This document shows, piece after piece, positions 43,969 to 52,426 of a DNA stretch of 64,000 nt (positions are counted from its first letter, which is position 1; each line of letters begins with the position of its first letter). Location: positions 20,612-84,611 of the forward strand of contig CAKZUQ010000029.1 in assembly GCA_937923325.1 (NCBI GenBank), in the 5' to 3' direction. This DNA comes from an uncultured Bacteriovoracaceae bacterium. Its GTDB lineage: Bacteria > Bdellovibrionota > Bacteriovoracia > Bacteriovoracales > Bacteriovoracaceae. A program made the translations under genes and the position numbers. Below the pieces are notes generated by a model. The model saw nothing but the letters and a program-made list of their open reading frames with translations. It ran no database searches and had not been told where the DNA came from.

Positions 43969-44826
43969 ATGCTTGATAATGGTTGGTTTTACGAGAGGTC
44001 ATTCAATGAGACTTTTTCAATGGGTTGGAAGGTAAAAAAAATCCTTCACTCGGAACAATCAAAGTTTCAGAAAATTGAAGTTGTTGACACAGAAGCTGTT
44101 GGAAAATTATTACTCCTTGATGGAAAAACGATGGTAAGTGACCTAGATGAATTTGTTTATCACGAAGTAATGGCCCATATTCCCTACATGGTATCTAGAA
44201 ATTGTGAGAATGTTTTAATCATTGGCGGAGGTGACGGTGGTGTAGTTCGAGAGTTTGCAAAACACAAGGACATAAAAAGAATAGACTTAGTTGAAATAGA
44301 TGAAAGAGTAATTGAGGTCTCAAAGGAATTTTTCCCAGATTGTACAAGTGCACTAGATGACCCAAGAGTTAATATTCTACCACAAGATGGCTTTGCCTTT
44401 ATCAAGTCAAAAACAAATGAATACGATATTATTATTATTGACTCCACAGATCCTGAAGACTTTGCTTCTGGCTTATTTACTCAAAACTTCTACTCTGATG
44501 TATACAATGCTCTTTCAGAAGATGGTATCATGATGAATCAAACAGAAAATCCATTTCTTGATCAATATGATGTAAAAAGTATTTATAGAAATATGCAAAA
44601 TTCATTTCCTCATGTTCAATCATTTACGGCCCCAATGAGTATCTACCCTGGAGTATTTTGGACTTTTGGTTTTTCCTCAAAAAAACATAAAGGAACTGAC
44701 ATAAATCCTAAAAAAAGACAAGCTATGTATGGACTTGAAAGAAGATTAAAGTGGTATAATCAAGATTGGCATAAAGGTGCTTTTTTAATTAGTAATTTTC
44801 ACAAAAGAAAAGTCGGCTTAATTTAA
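43969..44826 (+). CDS. speE: Spermidine synthase (polyamine aminopropyltransferase)
   Basis: Start at ATG 43969 (MLDNGWFYERSF), preceded by CAGGAGAAAAT; an earlier in-frame ATG lacks an RBS. The 285-residue protein has LLLDGKTMVSDLDEFVYHE, the decarboxylated-AdoMet motif IIGGGDGGVVREFAKH, ERVIEVSKEFFP and the catalytic IIIDSTDPE. It transfers an aminopropyl group to putrescine. speB follows 18 bp downstream, so the unit would run agmatine to putrescine to spermidine; the arginine decarboxylase is not in the window. Confidence 0.95.
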   Translation: MLDNGWFYERSFNETFSMGWKVKKILHSEQSKFQKIEVVDTEAVGKLLLLDGKTMVSDLDEFVYHEVMAHIPYMVSRNCENVLIIGGGDGGVVREFAKHKDIKRIDLVEIDERVIEVSKEFFPDCTSALDDPRVNILPQDGFAFIKSKTNEYDIIIIDSTDPEDFASGLFTQNFYSDVYNALSEDGIMMNQTENPFLDQYDVKSIYRNMQNSFPHVQSFTAPMSIYPGVFWTFGFSSKKHKGTDINPKKRQAMYGLERRLKWYNQDWHKGAFLISNFHKRKVGLI

Positions 44827-44844
44827 TCTTACAAAGGAAAATAA

Positions 44845-45738
44845 ATGTCAGATACATGTATTCAAACGTTGGCAAATATGGAGCCAAGCAAGCCTTATAT
44901 TGCCTCTAAATACAGTGAAGCAATATACAAGAATTCTACTCACATCATGGGTTTTTGTTTTGATGGCACTACCTCTTATAGACCAGGAGCAAGGTTTGGC
45001 GCTGATGCTATAAGAGATGCTTCATTTGGACTTGAAACCTACTCCCCTTATCTAGACAGAGATCTTGAAGATTACAATATAATCGATTGTGGAAACTTAC
45101 CTATATACCCTAGCAACTGGAAGCTTACCAATGACTACTTTCATGGGATGACTAAGGATTTAAAACTTAAAAGTGATAATATTAAATTTGTGGTTTTAGG
45201 CGGAGAGCATTCTATCTCTTATGGCCCAATTAGACTTGCACTTGATAATTACGAAGACTTAGTTATCATTCACTTAGATGCCCATACTGATCTAAGAGAT
45301 GGCTACCTTGAAGAAAAATTCTCCCATGCTTCTATTATTAGAAGAGTCTGGGAACATTTTACTGAGAAAAATGATCTAATCCAATATGGTATAAGGTCTG
45401 GGTTAAAAGAAGAGTTTAAATTTATGCAAGACAATAATACACTTGCAAGTAGTATTGAATCCTGTTTAGAGCGCATTGAGAACATTCCAGCAAATCGACC
45501 AATTTACTTAACTCTCGATTTAGATTTTTTTGACCCAGCTTACTTACCTGGAACAGGAACTCCTGAAGCTGGTGGAGAAAATTTTCACAATTTTATGAAG
45601 ATTATAAAAAAATTAAAAGATAAAAATTTTATTGGTGCTGATATTGTAGAACTAGCTCCAATGATTGATCCAACAGGTAACTCAAGCGCATTCGCTTCAA
45701 AAGTAGCACGAGAAACAATGCTTGCAATGCAAAGGTAA
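44845..45738 (+). CDS. speB: Agmatinase (ureohydrolase)
   Basis: The 297-residue protein keeps all Mn-binding motifs of the ureohydrolase family: GGEHSISYGP, HLDAHTDLRD and LDLDFFDPAYLPGTGTPEAGG. The N-terminal GFCFDGTTSYRPGARFGADAIRDA block is typical of agmatinases. It hydrolyses agmatine to putrescine and urea. The neighbouring speE strongly supports this over arginase or formiminoglutamase. RBS AAGGAAAATAA. Confidence 0.92.
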   Translation: MSDTCIQTLANMEPSKPYIASKYSEAIYKNSTHIMGFCFDGTTSYRPGARFGADAIRDASFGLETYSPYLDRDLEDYNIIDCGNLPIYPSNWKLTNDYFHGMTKDLKLKSDNIKFVVLGGEHSISYGPIRLALDNYEDLVIIHLDAHTDLRDGYLEEKFSHASIIRRVWEHFTEKNDLIQYGIRSGLKEEFKFMQDNNTLASSIESCLERIENIPANRPIYLTLDLDFFDPAYLPGTGTPEAGGENFHNFMKIIKKLKDKNFIGADIVELAPMIDPTGNSSAFASKVARETMLAMQR

Positions 45739-45744
45739 ACAAAA

Positions 45745-46251
45745 ATGAAAACGTATTTAATCACTCTCCTAACTTTAATGTTTTCTTTAACTCTTATGGC
45801 GACTGAAAAACCGACTGTATGGGGTAAAATTTATAAAACGAAGAAAAAAGTTCAAGGTCACTCATATTTCGTCTACTTTAAAAAAGATGGAAAAGACTTT
45901 GCTTACCCACTTAGCACAAAATCAAATATGGACCCAATTATTCTTGAAAAACTAAATGGAAAATTTGCAAAGATCTATGGAAAGACTTCATTTGAATCAG
46001 CTAATTTTGATAATTCAAAATTTATTCTTACATTTTTAGTCTCAGATGCTAAAGAGTTGAAGTTGTCTGAGTTAAATTCGAATTTAGCAGATTTTTCTAA
46101 AAGAGATGATTTAAGCTTACTATCAGATAGAAAGAACTTAAAAAGTGAAAAGGCCACAATTGGCATTTCTGACGATATCGCTAATAAAGCTATTTTTCTT
46201 GGCGGAGCAGCTTTGGCGGCTGAAGTTCTTGGAGCTTTGTTGAAACATTAA
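45745..46251 (+). CDS. Secreted protein of unknown function downstream of speB
   Basis: The 168-residue protein has a signal peptide (YLITLLTLMFSLTLMA) and a compact domain of about 80 residues with WGKIYKTKKKVQGHSYFVYF and KIYGKTSFESANF, probably a beta barrel-like OB fold. The C-terminus ends in a hydrophobic helix (NKAIFLGGAALAAEVLGALL). It starts 6 bp after speB and is presumably in the polyamine operon. Its last 62 bp overlap the convergent ABC-ankyrin gene. No family recognised. Confidence 0.75.
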   Translation: MKTYLITLLTLMFSLTLMATEKPTVWGKIYKTKKKVQGHSYFVYFKKDGKDFAYPLSTKSNMDPIILEKLNGKFAKIYGKTSFESANFDNSKFILTFLVSDAKELKLSELNSNLADFSKRDDLSLLSDRKNLKSEKATIGISDDIANKAIFLGGAALAAEVLGALLKH

Positions 46252-47623
46252 CTTCTTCACCAGCTAGAGATCTAGAGAATTTTTTATTTTTTACCTCTCG
46301 AGTAAATAAATATTTATATTGTGGTTTTCTAACATACTCTATAGCAGTTTTTTTGCTATTATTTAAAATATTTTGCTTTGCACCCGCTTCAATTAAAATG
46401 GATGCTGTGACATAACACTTATTTTTACTTGCTAGTATAAGAGCAGTATCACCTTTTTTATCTTGATAATTAAGTTTGGCTCCACGTTCAATTAAAACAT
46501 CGACAATTTCTGGAAAACACTTTTTAGAGGCCATTCCTAAAGCTGAAGATCTTAATTCGATTGATGTCTTATTTATTGTTGCCGGATTTTCATCTAAGAG
46601 TTTCTCTACCATCGATTTTTTACCACTTAAAGCTGCAAGATGTATTGGAAATAATCCTTGAACTTCATCAGAATAAACCTTTTCATCCCAAGGAATTTTA
46701 TGGCCACTTTCTTGTAGTAAGTTTAATACATCAACCCTCCCAGATACTATAGAAGCTGTTAGTGGTGTATAACCTTTTCTTGATTTCTTTATCTTTTTTA
46801 TTTTTGCTATTTCTTCTTTTATTCCTTTGATTTTTCCATATTGAATTTTAGAATATATTGCATCTGTCCCAAACTTAGATGGCATTTGATAACCAGATAA
46901 ATGAAAAGCAATAGCAGGAACAGCAAAAACAGCCACCTTCCATCCAATTCTAAACATATCTCTTTTTGGAATAAAATATGAAAGAGACTCATCCTTCATC
47001 AGCTTTAAAGTTCTGTGAAACTTTAACCCAAGAACTAATGTTAGTAATATAATAATAAAATATTGTTTTGTTGCCATGGATATGGGAGTCATATTTACGG
47101 CCATTCCTACATAAATAACAAATACGGAAAAGAATAAAAAGTCAGTAGCTTTTCTTGCATAAATGAGTCTATTGATAAAACTACTTTTAGCATTCTCAAG
47201 TCTAGGCTGTTCAATATCTCCATCAAAGATAACAAAAGCTACAAACGTTACTGTTTGGAATAATATTATAATTAATGGAATAACTGAGAACTCTAAGTCT
47301 GTGTGAACTACTCCCCAAAAGGCAAGGGCCATTGAAGGAATGAAATATACAAAGTCACTAGTCACTTTTGTTAAGATTAGTTGTGACTTTGAAAGTGGTA
47401 AACTAAGTAAATATTTTAAATTAATTTTTCTTCGATTCGAATAAAAGGCATATAACATTGCATAGAATGCAACGGAAAACAATATTTCTCCATCAGGATT
47501 CTTTGGAGCTTTAAAAAAATTAAATAAAATAATAACTGTTACTGAAATAAAATAAGAGATACCAAGCTCAATTTTATTGTAACGAAGATTAGAAATAAGA
47601 AAATGCCAAAATGTATTCATCAT
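46190..47623 (-). CDS. ABC-2 permease fused to ankyrin repeats
   Basis: The 477-residue protein has an N-terminal ABC-2-like membrane part (about 1-260) with six or more helices and the cytoplasmic SLPLSKSQLILTKVTSDFVYF loop. From about 285 to 440 come ankyrin repeats: RKGYTPLTASIVSGRVDVLN, GLFPIHLAALSGKKSMVEKLL, SALGMASKKCFPEIVDVLIERGA and GDTALILASKNKCYVTASILIEAGA. The tail is basic. The start ATG overlaps the ATPase stop (ATGA, 47620-47623), so the pair form one transporter. Ankyrin modules are protein-binding; fusing them to an exporter permease is unusual and may recruit a cytoplasmic or periplasmic partner. Confidence 0.85.
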   Translation of the reverse strand: MMNTFWHFLISNLRYNKIELGISYFISVTVIILFNFFKAPKNPDGEILFSVAFYAMLYAFYSNRRKINLKYLLSLPLSKSQLILTKVTSDFVYFIPSMALAFWGVVHTDLEFSVIPLIIILFQTVTFVAFVIFDGDIEQPRLENAKSSFINRLIYARKATDFLFFSVFVIYVGMAVNMTPISMATKQYFIIILLTLVLGLKFHRTLKLMKDESLSYFIPKRDMFRIGWKVAVFAVPAIAFHLSGYQMPSKFGTDAIYSKIQYGKIKGIKEEIAKIKKIKKSRKGYTPLTASIVSGRVDVLNLLQESGHKIPWDEKVYSDEVQGLFPIHLAALSGKKSMVEKLLDENPATINKTSIELRSSALGMASKKCFPEIVDVLIERGAKLNYQDKKGDTALILASKNKCYVTASILIEAGAKQNILNNSKKTAIEYVRKPQYKYLFTREVKNKKFSRSLAGEEVNVSTKLQELQPPKLLRQEK

Positions 47624-48306
47624 GCAGCAATCTCCACATCTAGATTAAATAGATGTTTAATCTCAGAAACTTCATGAACGTCAGCATGTTTATGGTCTAT
47701 GAATAGAACTTTATCCACTACTCCGTTTAAATCTTCAGCAATATTTGTTGCCATTATTAAACTACAATTTTTTTCTGCATGTAATGCCTTTAATAAGACG
47801 AAAAAGTGTTTTCTTGATTCTGGATCAAGAACAGCGGTTACTTCATCCATTAGAAATAATTTTGGTCTTGCTGAAATTGCAGCAACAATTTGCGCCTTCA
47901 CCTTTTGACCAGTTGAAAGTGATCCGATCTTTACAGATGAATCAATTCCAAAATACTCAAGTAGCTCTCGCTCTTTAACCCTATCGTAATTTTCATAGAA
48001 GAAACGTGTAAACTCTAAGTAATCAGCTACACTATGACTACTTTGAATCTGAATATCATGGGATAAAACAAAAATATCTTTCTTATGACGACGACTCATT
48101 CCCATTGGATCTTCGCCCATAACTTTGATCTCACCTTCAGTAATAGGTCTATAACCCATTAAAAGGTCAAGCAAGGTAGTCTTACCTGCTCCATTTTTAC
48201 CGAGCACACCTATAAACTCTCCAAGATATAACTCAAAGTTTAAATTTTCGTAAACAACGTCACCATTTGGTATTTTATAATTTACATCTTTAAGTTTAAC
48301 AATCAT
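47620..48306 (-). CDS. ABC transporter ATPase
   Basis: The 228-residue protein has Walker A GKNGAGKTT (36-44), a signature variant SLSTGQKVKAQ instead of LSGGQ, Walker B LFLMDEVTAVLDP and an H-loop position occupied by MATNIAED (Asn instead of His is possible). The Q-loop region is VLSHDIQIQ. It is a short ABC-2 exporter ATPase. RBS GAGGACACG. Partner of the ankyrin-fused permease. The altered signature and H-loop suggest slow or specialised ATP use. Confidence 0.88.
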   Translation of the reverse strand: MIVKLKDVNYKIPNGDVVYENLNFELYLGEFIGVLGKNGAGKTTLLDLLMGYRPITEGEIKVMGEDPMGMSRRHKKDIFVLSHDIQIQSSHSVADYLEFTRFFYENYDRVKERELLEYFGIDSSVKIGSLSTGQKVKAQIVAAISARPKLFLMDEVTAVLDPESRKHFFVLLKALHAEKNCSLIMATNIAEDLNGVVDKVLFIDHKHADVHEVSEIKHLFNLDVEIAA

Positions 48307-48421
48307 CGTGTCCTCATAATCCGGTTCTATTTGAGTCTCACAATCTTATCGACATAAAAGTATAAAACCTTAACTCTAAAGGTCTGGTAAGTTACTGTAA
48401 TTACTTTCTTTAACAGTTGGA

Positions 48422-49177
48422 TTATTCTGTTGCTACTAGGTCAGTATCTTCATTTTTCTTTTTAAAGGGTTCAACAATAAGCGCCACTGACCAGATCCCA
48501 ATTTCATACAAGGCAACAAGTGGAACTAAAAGAGCTACCTGAGTGATAACATCTGGTGGTGTTAGTATTGCTGAGAGGACAGCAGAGCCAGCGATTACAT
48601 ATCTTCTAGAACTAGATAGCATTTTTCGATCAACAATCCCCATAAAAGCTAAAATTAACATAACATTTGGGAGTTGAAATAAAACACCTAAGAATACTAA
48701 AACTTTACTCGCTAATACTATATAGTCACGCAAGCTTATAGTGGCCTCTATATTAGATACCCCAAAACTCATGATCGTTTCAAATGTATATGGGAAAACT
48801 ATAAAGTATCCAAATGATACTCCTGCACAAAATAGCAAAAAACCTACAAAAATAAAGGGTCTAATGATCTTGGCCTCTTTGTCATAAAGTCCAGGCTTGA
48901 TGAATAACCATAACTCCCTAAACCAAAGTGGAGATGAGAGAATTATAGATGACCAAAAAGCTAATTGAAACTGAGCTAAGACCTTATCTAATAAACCTAA
49001 AAAGACAACTTTCCCCTCAGTTGAACCAAGAGCGTCACGAAGAGGAATTAATAAAAACTCTTGTAATTTATCACCAACTCCATAACAAACTAAAAATGAT
49101 AGGATAAGAATTATAGCCACACGTATTAATCGTGTTCTTAATTCAGTTAAATGGTCTGTTAATGACATGTCTTTCAA
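48422..49177 (-). CDS. tatC: Twin-arginine translocase subunit TatC
   Basis: The 251-residue protein has six membrane helices and the family start LTDHLTELRTRLIR, the loop FRELWLFIKPGLYDKEAK that binds the twin-arginine signal, and LTPPDVITQ before the last helices. The start is TTG 49177, supported by GAGG eight bases upstream; ATG 49168 lies too far from it. TatC is the receptor for folded proteins exported across the inner membrane. tatA/tatB are not adjacent. Confidence 0.95.
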   Translation of the reverse strand: MKDMSLTDHLTELRTRLIRVAIILILSFLVCYGVGDKLQEFLLIPLRDALGSTEGKVVFLGLLDKVLAQFQLAFWSSIILSSPLWFRELWLFIKPGLYDKEAKIIRPFIFVGFLLFCAGVSFGYFIVFPYTFETIMSFGVSNIEATISLRDYIVLASKVLVFLGVLFQLPNVMLILAFMGIVDRKMLSSSRRYVIAGSAVLSAILTPPDVITQVALLVPLVALYEIGIWSVALIVEPFKKKNEDTDLVATE

Positions 49178-49293
49178 AAGTTCTACCTCATAAATATTTT
49201 TTAACTATATATCAAAATTGAATTAATAGGTAAAAAGAAGAATTGATCTGCACCGCATTAGCAAAGAATTAAAATTTGAGTTATACTTAAGTT

Positions 49294-49860
49294 ATGAAAA
49301 TTATTTTATTTATATCTCTATTCTATGCAAGCTTAACAATTGCCGCCCCTAAACCTCACCTCATCTGTCTTGGCAAAGAAGAGGCCTATATACACAAGAA
49401 TAAAATTGGTGGTGCTTACAAAAAACTTAATCAAGATATTATCTCAGCTTTGATACAATTTAGTGATTCAATTCGTATGAATCCAAAAAGCTTAAAGCAA
49501 GTCTGTTCAAAAACATTTGTAAGTTTAGAAATACTAAAACTTTTAATTATCGAAAAAAATCCAATCTTTCATTCAAAACAAACTTCAAAAAATATACGTC
49601 AAAAGTCTCTAGATAAGCTGTCACTTACAGAGTTAAAAGAAAAATCGATCCATATTTTTATAAGCTTTATAAACTCTATTCAAGCCCAGCTGAAAACACC
49701 AGATTGCTTAAAGAAGAAGATACCTCAACTTAATGATTTCTTCTACAAACTCAGGTATACGCTTGAAGATATTGGTGAAAAAGAGATCATAAAGAGTATT
49801 AAAGACCCTAAAAAAGTTTTCAAAAAATTACACAGTCTCCCGATGGATAAAAACTGTTAA
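49294..49860 (+). CDS. Small secreted protein of unknown function
   Basis: The 188-residue protein has a short signal peptide (IILFISLFYASLTIAAP) and a helical, lysine-rich mature part with four cysteines (including LICLGKE, KQVCSK, PDCLKKK and the final Cys). It contains GGAYKKLNQDIIS, which is also found in the hydroxyacid dehydrogenase at 51417-52406. No family recognised. RBS weak. Its stop overlaps the convergent Fe-S protein stop by 4 bp. Confidence 0.65.
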   Translation: MKIILFISLFYASLTIAAPKPHLICLGKEEAYIHKNKIGGAYKKLNQDIISALIQFSDSIRMNPKSLKQVCSKTFVSLEILKLLIIEKNPIFHSKQTSKNIRQKSLDKLSLTELKEKSIHIFISFINSIQAQLKTPDCLKKKIPQLNDFFYKLRYTLEDIGEKEIIKSIKDPKKVFKKLHSLPMDKNC

Positions 49861-50576
49861 ACAATTATTTTAATTGGCATCTCTAATTTAAGCTCACTTT
49901 TTAAGAAGTTTTCAATAGTCGCTTGAATCTGTGGTCTTTTAAGAGTTGAATCACCTCTGATACATTTTATTTTTAATGCATGCACAGTAATACTAATGAC
50001 TTCAAATTTAAGATTAGTGTATTCAGGAGGACAAACAAAGTAGAATTCATCTATAGACTTATCGATTCTACTAATCCAAATTGTACTATTTTCACCATTT
50101 ATAAAAGACTTCTCTTCTTCTAGTTTAGAAAAATAAGAGTTAAAATCAAGTTTACACGATCCACAAACTCCAGAAACCTCAGACTCTAACAGAACCTGCT
50201 TACGATCACCTTTTTGCTTTAAGTACAACTCGTCTAGATCTTTATAAGTAATACCTTTACACCGACATAACAGATCGTAAGCTTTTGCATTTTTAGCTTT
50301 TAGCAATCCGCTAACAACCCCTTTATAGTCATATATTTGTTCTCTAATAGATCCAAGAAGAATATCCAAACTGAGGCTCTCTAACTTAAACCCTACAAGA
50401 TCGAACATTTTAGCCTGATCTGTATCGAGAACTTCATTTACATTTCGTTTATAAAAATGATCGTTTAACTTAGAAGTCACTTCTTTAACTTTTAAGTCTG
50501 TCCCTTTATAAGCTATCGAGTGTACTAGTTCATTTCCGTCTATATCAATACTAAATTGTGGGTTCTTGTTTTCCAT
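49857..50576 (-). CDS. BFD-like [2Fe-2S]-binding protein
   Basis: The 239-residue protein has a central bacterioferritin-associated-ferredoxin-like module: LLCRCKGITYKDLDEL (Cys104, Cys106) and GVCGSCK (Cys138, Cys141), the CxC...CxxC pattern of BFD and the NifU middle domain. The N-terminal 100 residues loosely recall an IscU-like region without its cysteines, and the C-terminal 80 residues are an alpha/beta domain (ATIENFLKSELKLEMPIKI). It may be a remodelled NifU-type scaffold or an Fe-S electron carrier. Its start overlaps the end of map by 26 bp. Confidence 0.65.
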   Translation of the reverse strand: MENKNPQFSIDIDGNELVHSIAYKGTDLKVKEVTSKLNDHFYKRNVNEVLDTDQAKMFDLVGFKLESLSLDILLGSIREQIYDYKGVVSGLLKAKNAKAYDLLCRCKGITYKDLDELYLKQKGDRKQVLLESEVSGVCGSCKLDFNSYFSKLEEEKSFINGENSTIWISRIDKSIDEFYFVCPPEYTNLKFEVISITVHALKIKCIRGDSTLKRPQIQATIENFLKSELKLEMPIKIIV

Positions 50577-51327
50577 CTGGATCCAAAGTTAAAATTTCAT
50601 AACCAGTATCAGTGATTAAGATAGTGTGCTCAAATTGAGCCGATACTTTTTTGTCTTTTGTTATAACTGTCCACTCATCTTTTAAAACTTTACAGTGACG
50701 TTTACCAAGATTAATCATTGGCTCTATTGTAAAAGTCATACCTGCCTTCATTTCAGCTCCAGCACCCTTTGTTCCATAATGAAGAACCTGAGGCTCTTCA
50801 TGAAATTCTCTACCGATTCCATGGCCACAATACTCATGAACAACACTATAGCCATTACGATGAGCAATATCTTGTATAATAGCTCCAATATCACCCATGC
50901 GTGCTCCTGGCTTACAAACTTTAATTCCTTCCATCATACATTCATAAGTAACCTGAACTAACTTTTTAACTTCTGGCTTAACATTTCCGATATAAAAAGT
51001 TCTATTTGTATCTCCGTGAAAATTTTTAAAATAAGTTGTAACATCAATATTTAAAATATCACCGTCTTTTAGAACATCTTTTTTGCTTGGAATACCATGA
51101 CAGATAACTTCATTTAAAGAAGTACAAACTGACTTGGGAAATCCGTGGTAATTCAAAGGTGAAGGATAAGCACCGTTTTCAACTATAAAGTCATGACATA
51201 GTTTATTTACATCGTCTGTTGTCATTCCTATCTCTAATTTATCTTCGATATAATTTAATGTTTTTGCAGCGAGTTGACATGTCTCACGCATAATTTCTAT
51301 TTCTCTACTCGATTTGATTGAAATCAT
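50551..51327 (-). CDS. map: Methionine aminopeptidase, type I
   Basis: The 258-residue protein matches type I MetAP: MISIKSSREIEIMRETC, YHGFPKSVCTSLNEVICHGIP, and the five metal ligands in ILNIDVTTYFKNFHGDTNRTF (two Asp), CGHGIGREFHEEP (His), FTIEPMINLG (Glu) and FEHTILIT (Glu). It removes N-terminal Met from new proteins. RBS GGGGTAAAACATT. The downstream Fe-S protein gene overlaps by 26 bp. Confidence 0.96.
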   Translation of the reverse strand: MISIKSSREIEIMRETCQLAAKTLNYIEDKLEIGMTTDDVNKLCHDFIVENGAYPSPLNYHGFPKSVCTSLNEVICHGIPSKKDVLKDGDILNIDVTTYFKNFHGDTNRTFYIGNVKPEVKKLVQVTYECMMEGIKVCKPGARMGDIGAIIQDIAHRNGYSVVHEYCGHGIGREFHEEPQVLHYGTKGAGAEMKAGMTFTIEPMINLGKRHCKVLKDEWTVITKDKKVSAQFEHTILITDTGYEILTLDPDGKQEPTI

Positions 51328-51416
51328 AATGTTTTACCCCTTAAACTTTGCAGCATCCTACATGTTTATACTTATTTTCGCTAGTCTCTAGCTTTAATTT
51401 AGATTAGAATTTTCAT

Positions 51417-52406
51417 ATGAAAGTACAAATTTACAGGACCAGCGCGTCATCATACCAAAACCCGGCCTTTTTCGTACAAGAAAAGACAATTCTAGAGAGA
51501 ATTGAAGGTGTTAAGTACATTAAGAGTTTAAATGAAATTAATAAAGAAGACCCTTTTATATTAATTACAAATACTCATACAAAGTCTAAAGAGCTTCCAA
51601 AGGTTTTACTAGATAAAACAATACTTGTGATTCATCCAAACTCTGGTCATGATAACTTTCCTGTAGACTTTATTAAGAAGTCTAATTTTCCAATTGTTCT
51701 TGGAAACCCAATTCGTTCTCATGCAGTAGCAGAATATATAATAGGTTGTATCTTCAATCATTTCACAAAGATAGAAAATCACCTTCACTGGTCAAACGAT
51801 AGAACCTGGGAGAGAAAGTTACTTAGAGATCAGAAAGTTTTAATTCTTGGTAATGGCCATATCGGTAAAGTTGTTAAGAACTCACTTTCACCTCTTTGTA
51901 GAGAGGTAAAAGTATTTGACCCCTATGTAGATAATCAATTTGGTCATTCAGACCTAACGACTGAATACAACAAAGATATGTTCAAAGACGTACAGATTCT
52001 TTTAATGGCACAAAGTTTAAACGATGAAAGTACAAAGATGATTAATCAGGAGATACTAAAACAACTAGACCCAGAAGTTTTAATAGTTAATGCCGCAAGA
52101 GGTGCTCTAATTGAAGAAAGTCACCTTGTTCATTTTCTTCAAAAAAATCCCAAGGCATTTGCTTATCTCGATGTATTTGAAACTGAGCCTTTCACTCCTG
52201 GACACTTACATGATGTAAAAAATATAAATAAAACATCTCATATCGCAGGTGTTTACAAAAAGTTAAATCAAGATATTATCTCTTATGAATATCATATAAT
52301 TAAAGAGTTCCTTAACTATATGAAAGAGAACAGAAGTGAACAGTTTCATGAAGACTACAAAGAATGCTTACTATCAACAAAAATTCAAAATAACTTTTTA
52401 GTATAA
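51417..52406 (+). CDS. D-isomer-specific 2-hydroxyacid dehydrogenase
   Basis: The 329-residue protein has a nucleotide-binding motif VLILGNGHIGKVV and the catalytic triad of the family: Arg in VNAARGALIEE, Glu in LDVFETEPF and His in NKTSHIAGVY. Substrate specificity (lactate, glycerate, phosphoglycerate or other) cannot be read. It begins a plus-strand operon with the ureohydrolase and aat: gaps 20 bp and 0 bp. Confidence 0.88.
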   Translation: MKVQIYRTSASSYQNPAFFVQEKTILERIEGVKYIKSLNEINKEDPFILITNTHTKSKELPKVLLDKTILVIHPNSGHDNFPVDFIKKSNFPIVLGNPIRSHAVAEYIIGCIFNHFTKIENHLHWSNDRTWERKLLRDQKVLILGNGHIGKVVKNSLSPLCREVKVFDPYVDNQFGHSDLTTEYNKDMFKDVQILLMAQSLNDESTKMINQEILKQLDPEVLIVNAARGALIEESHLVHFLQKNPKAFAYLDVFETEPFTPGHLHDVKNINKTSHIAGVYKKLNQDIISYEYHIIKEFLNYMKENRSEQFHEDYKECLLSTKIQNNFLV

Positions 52407-52426
52407 TAAGAAGTAAAAGAAAAAAC

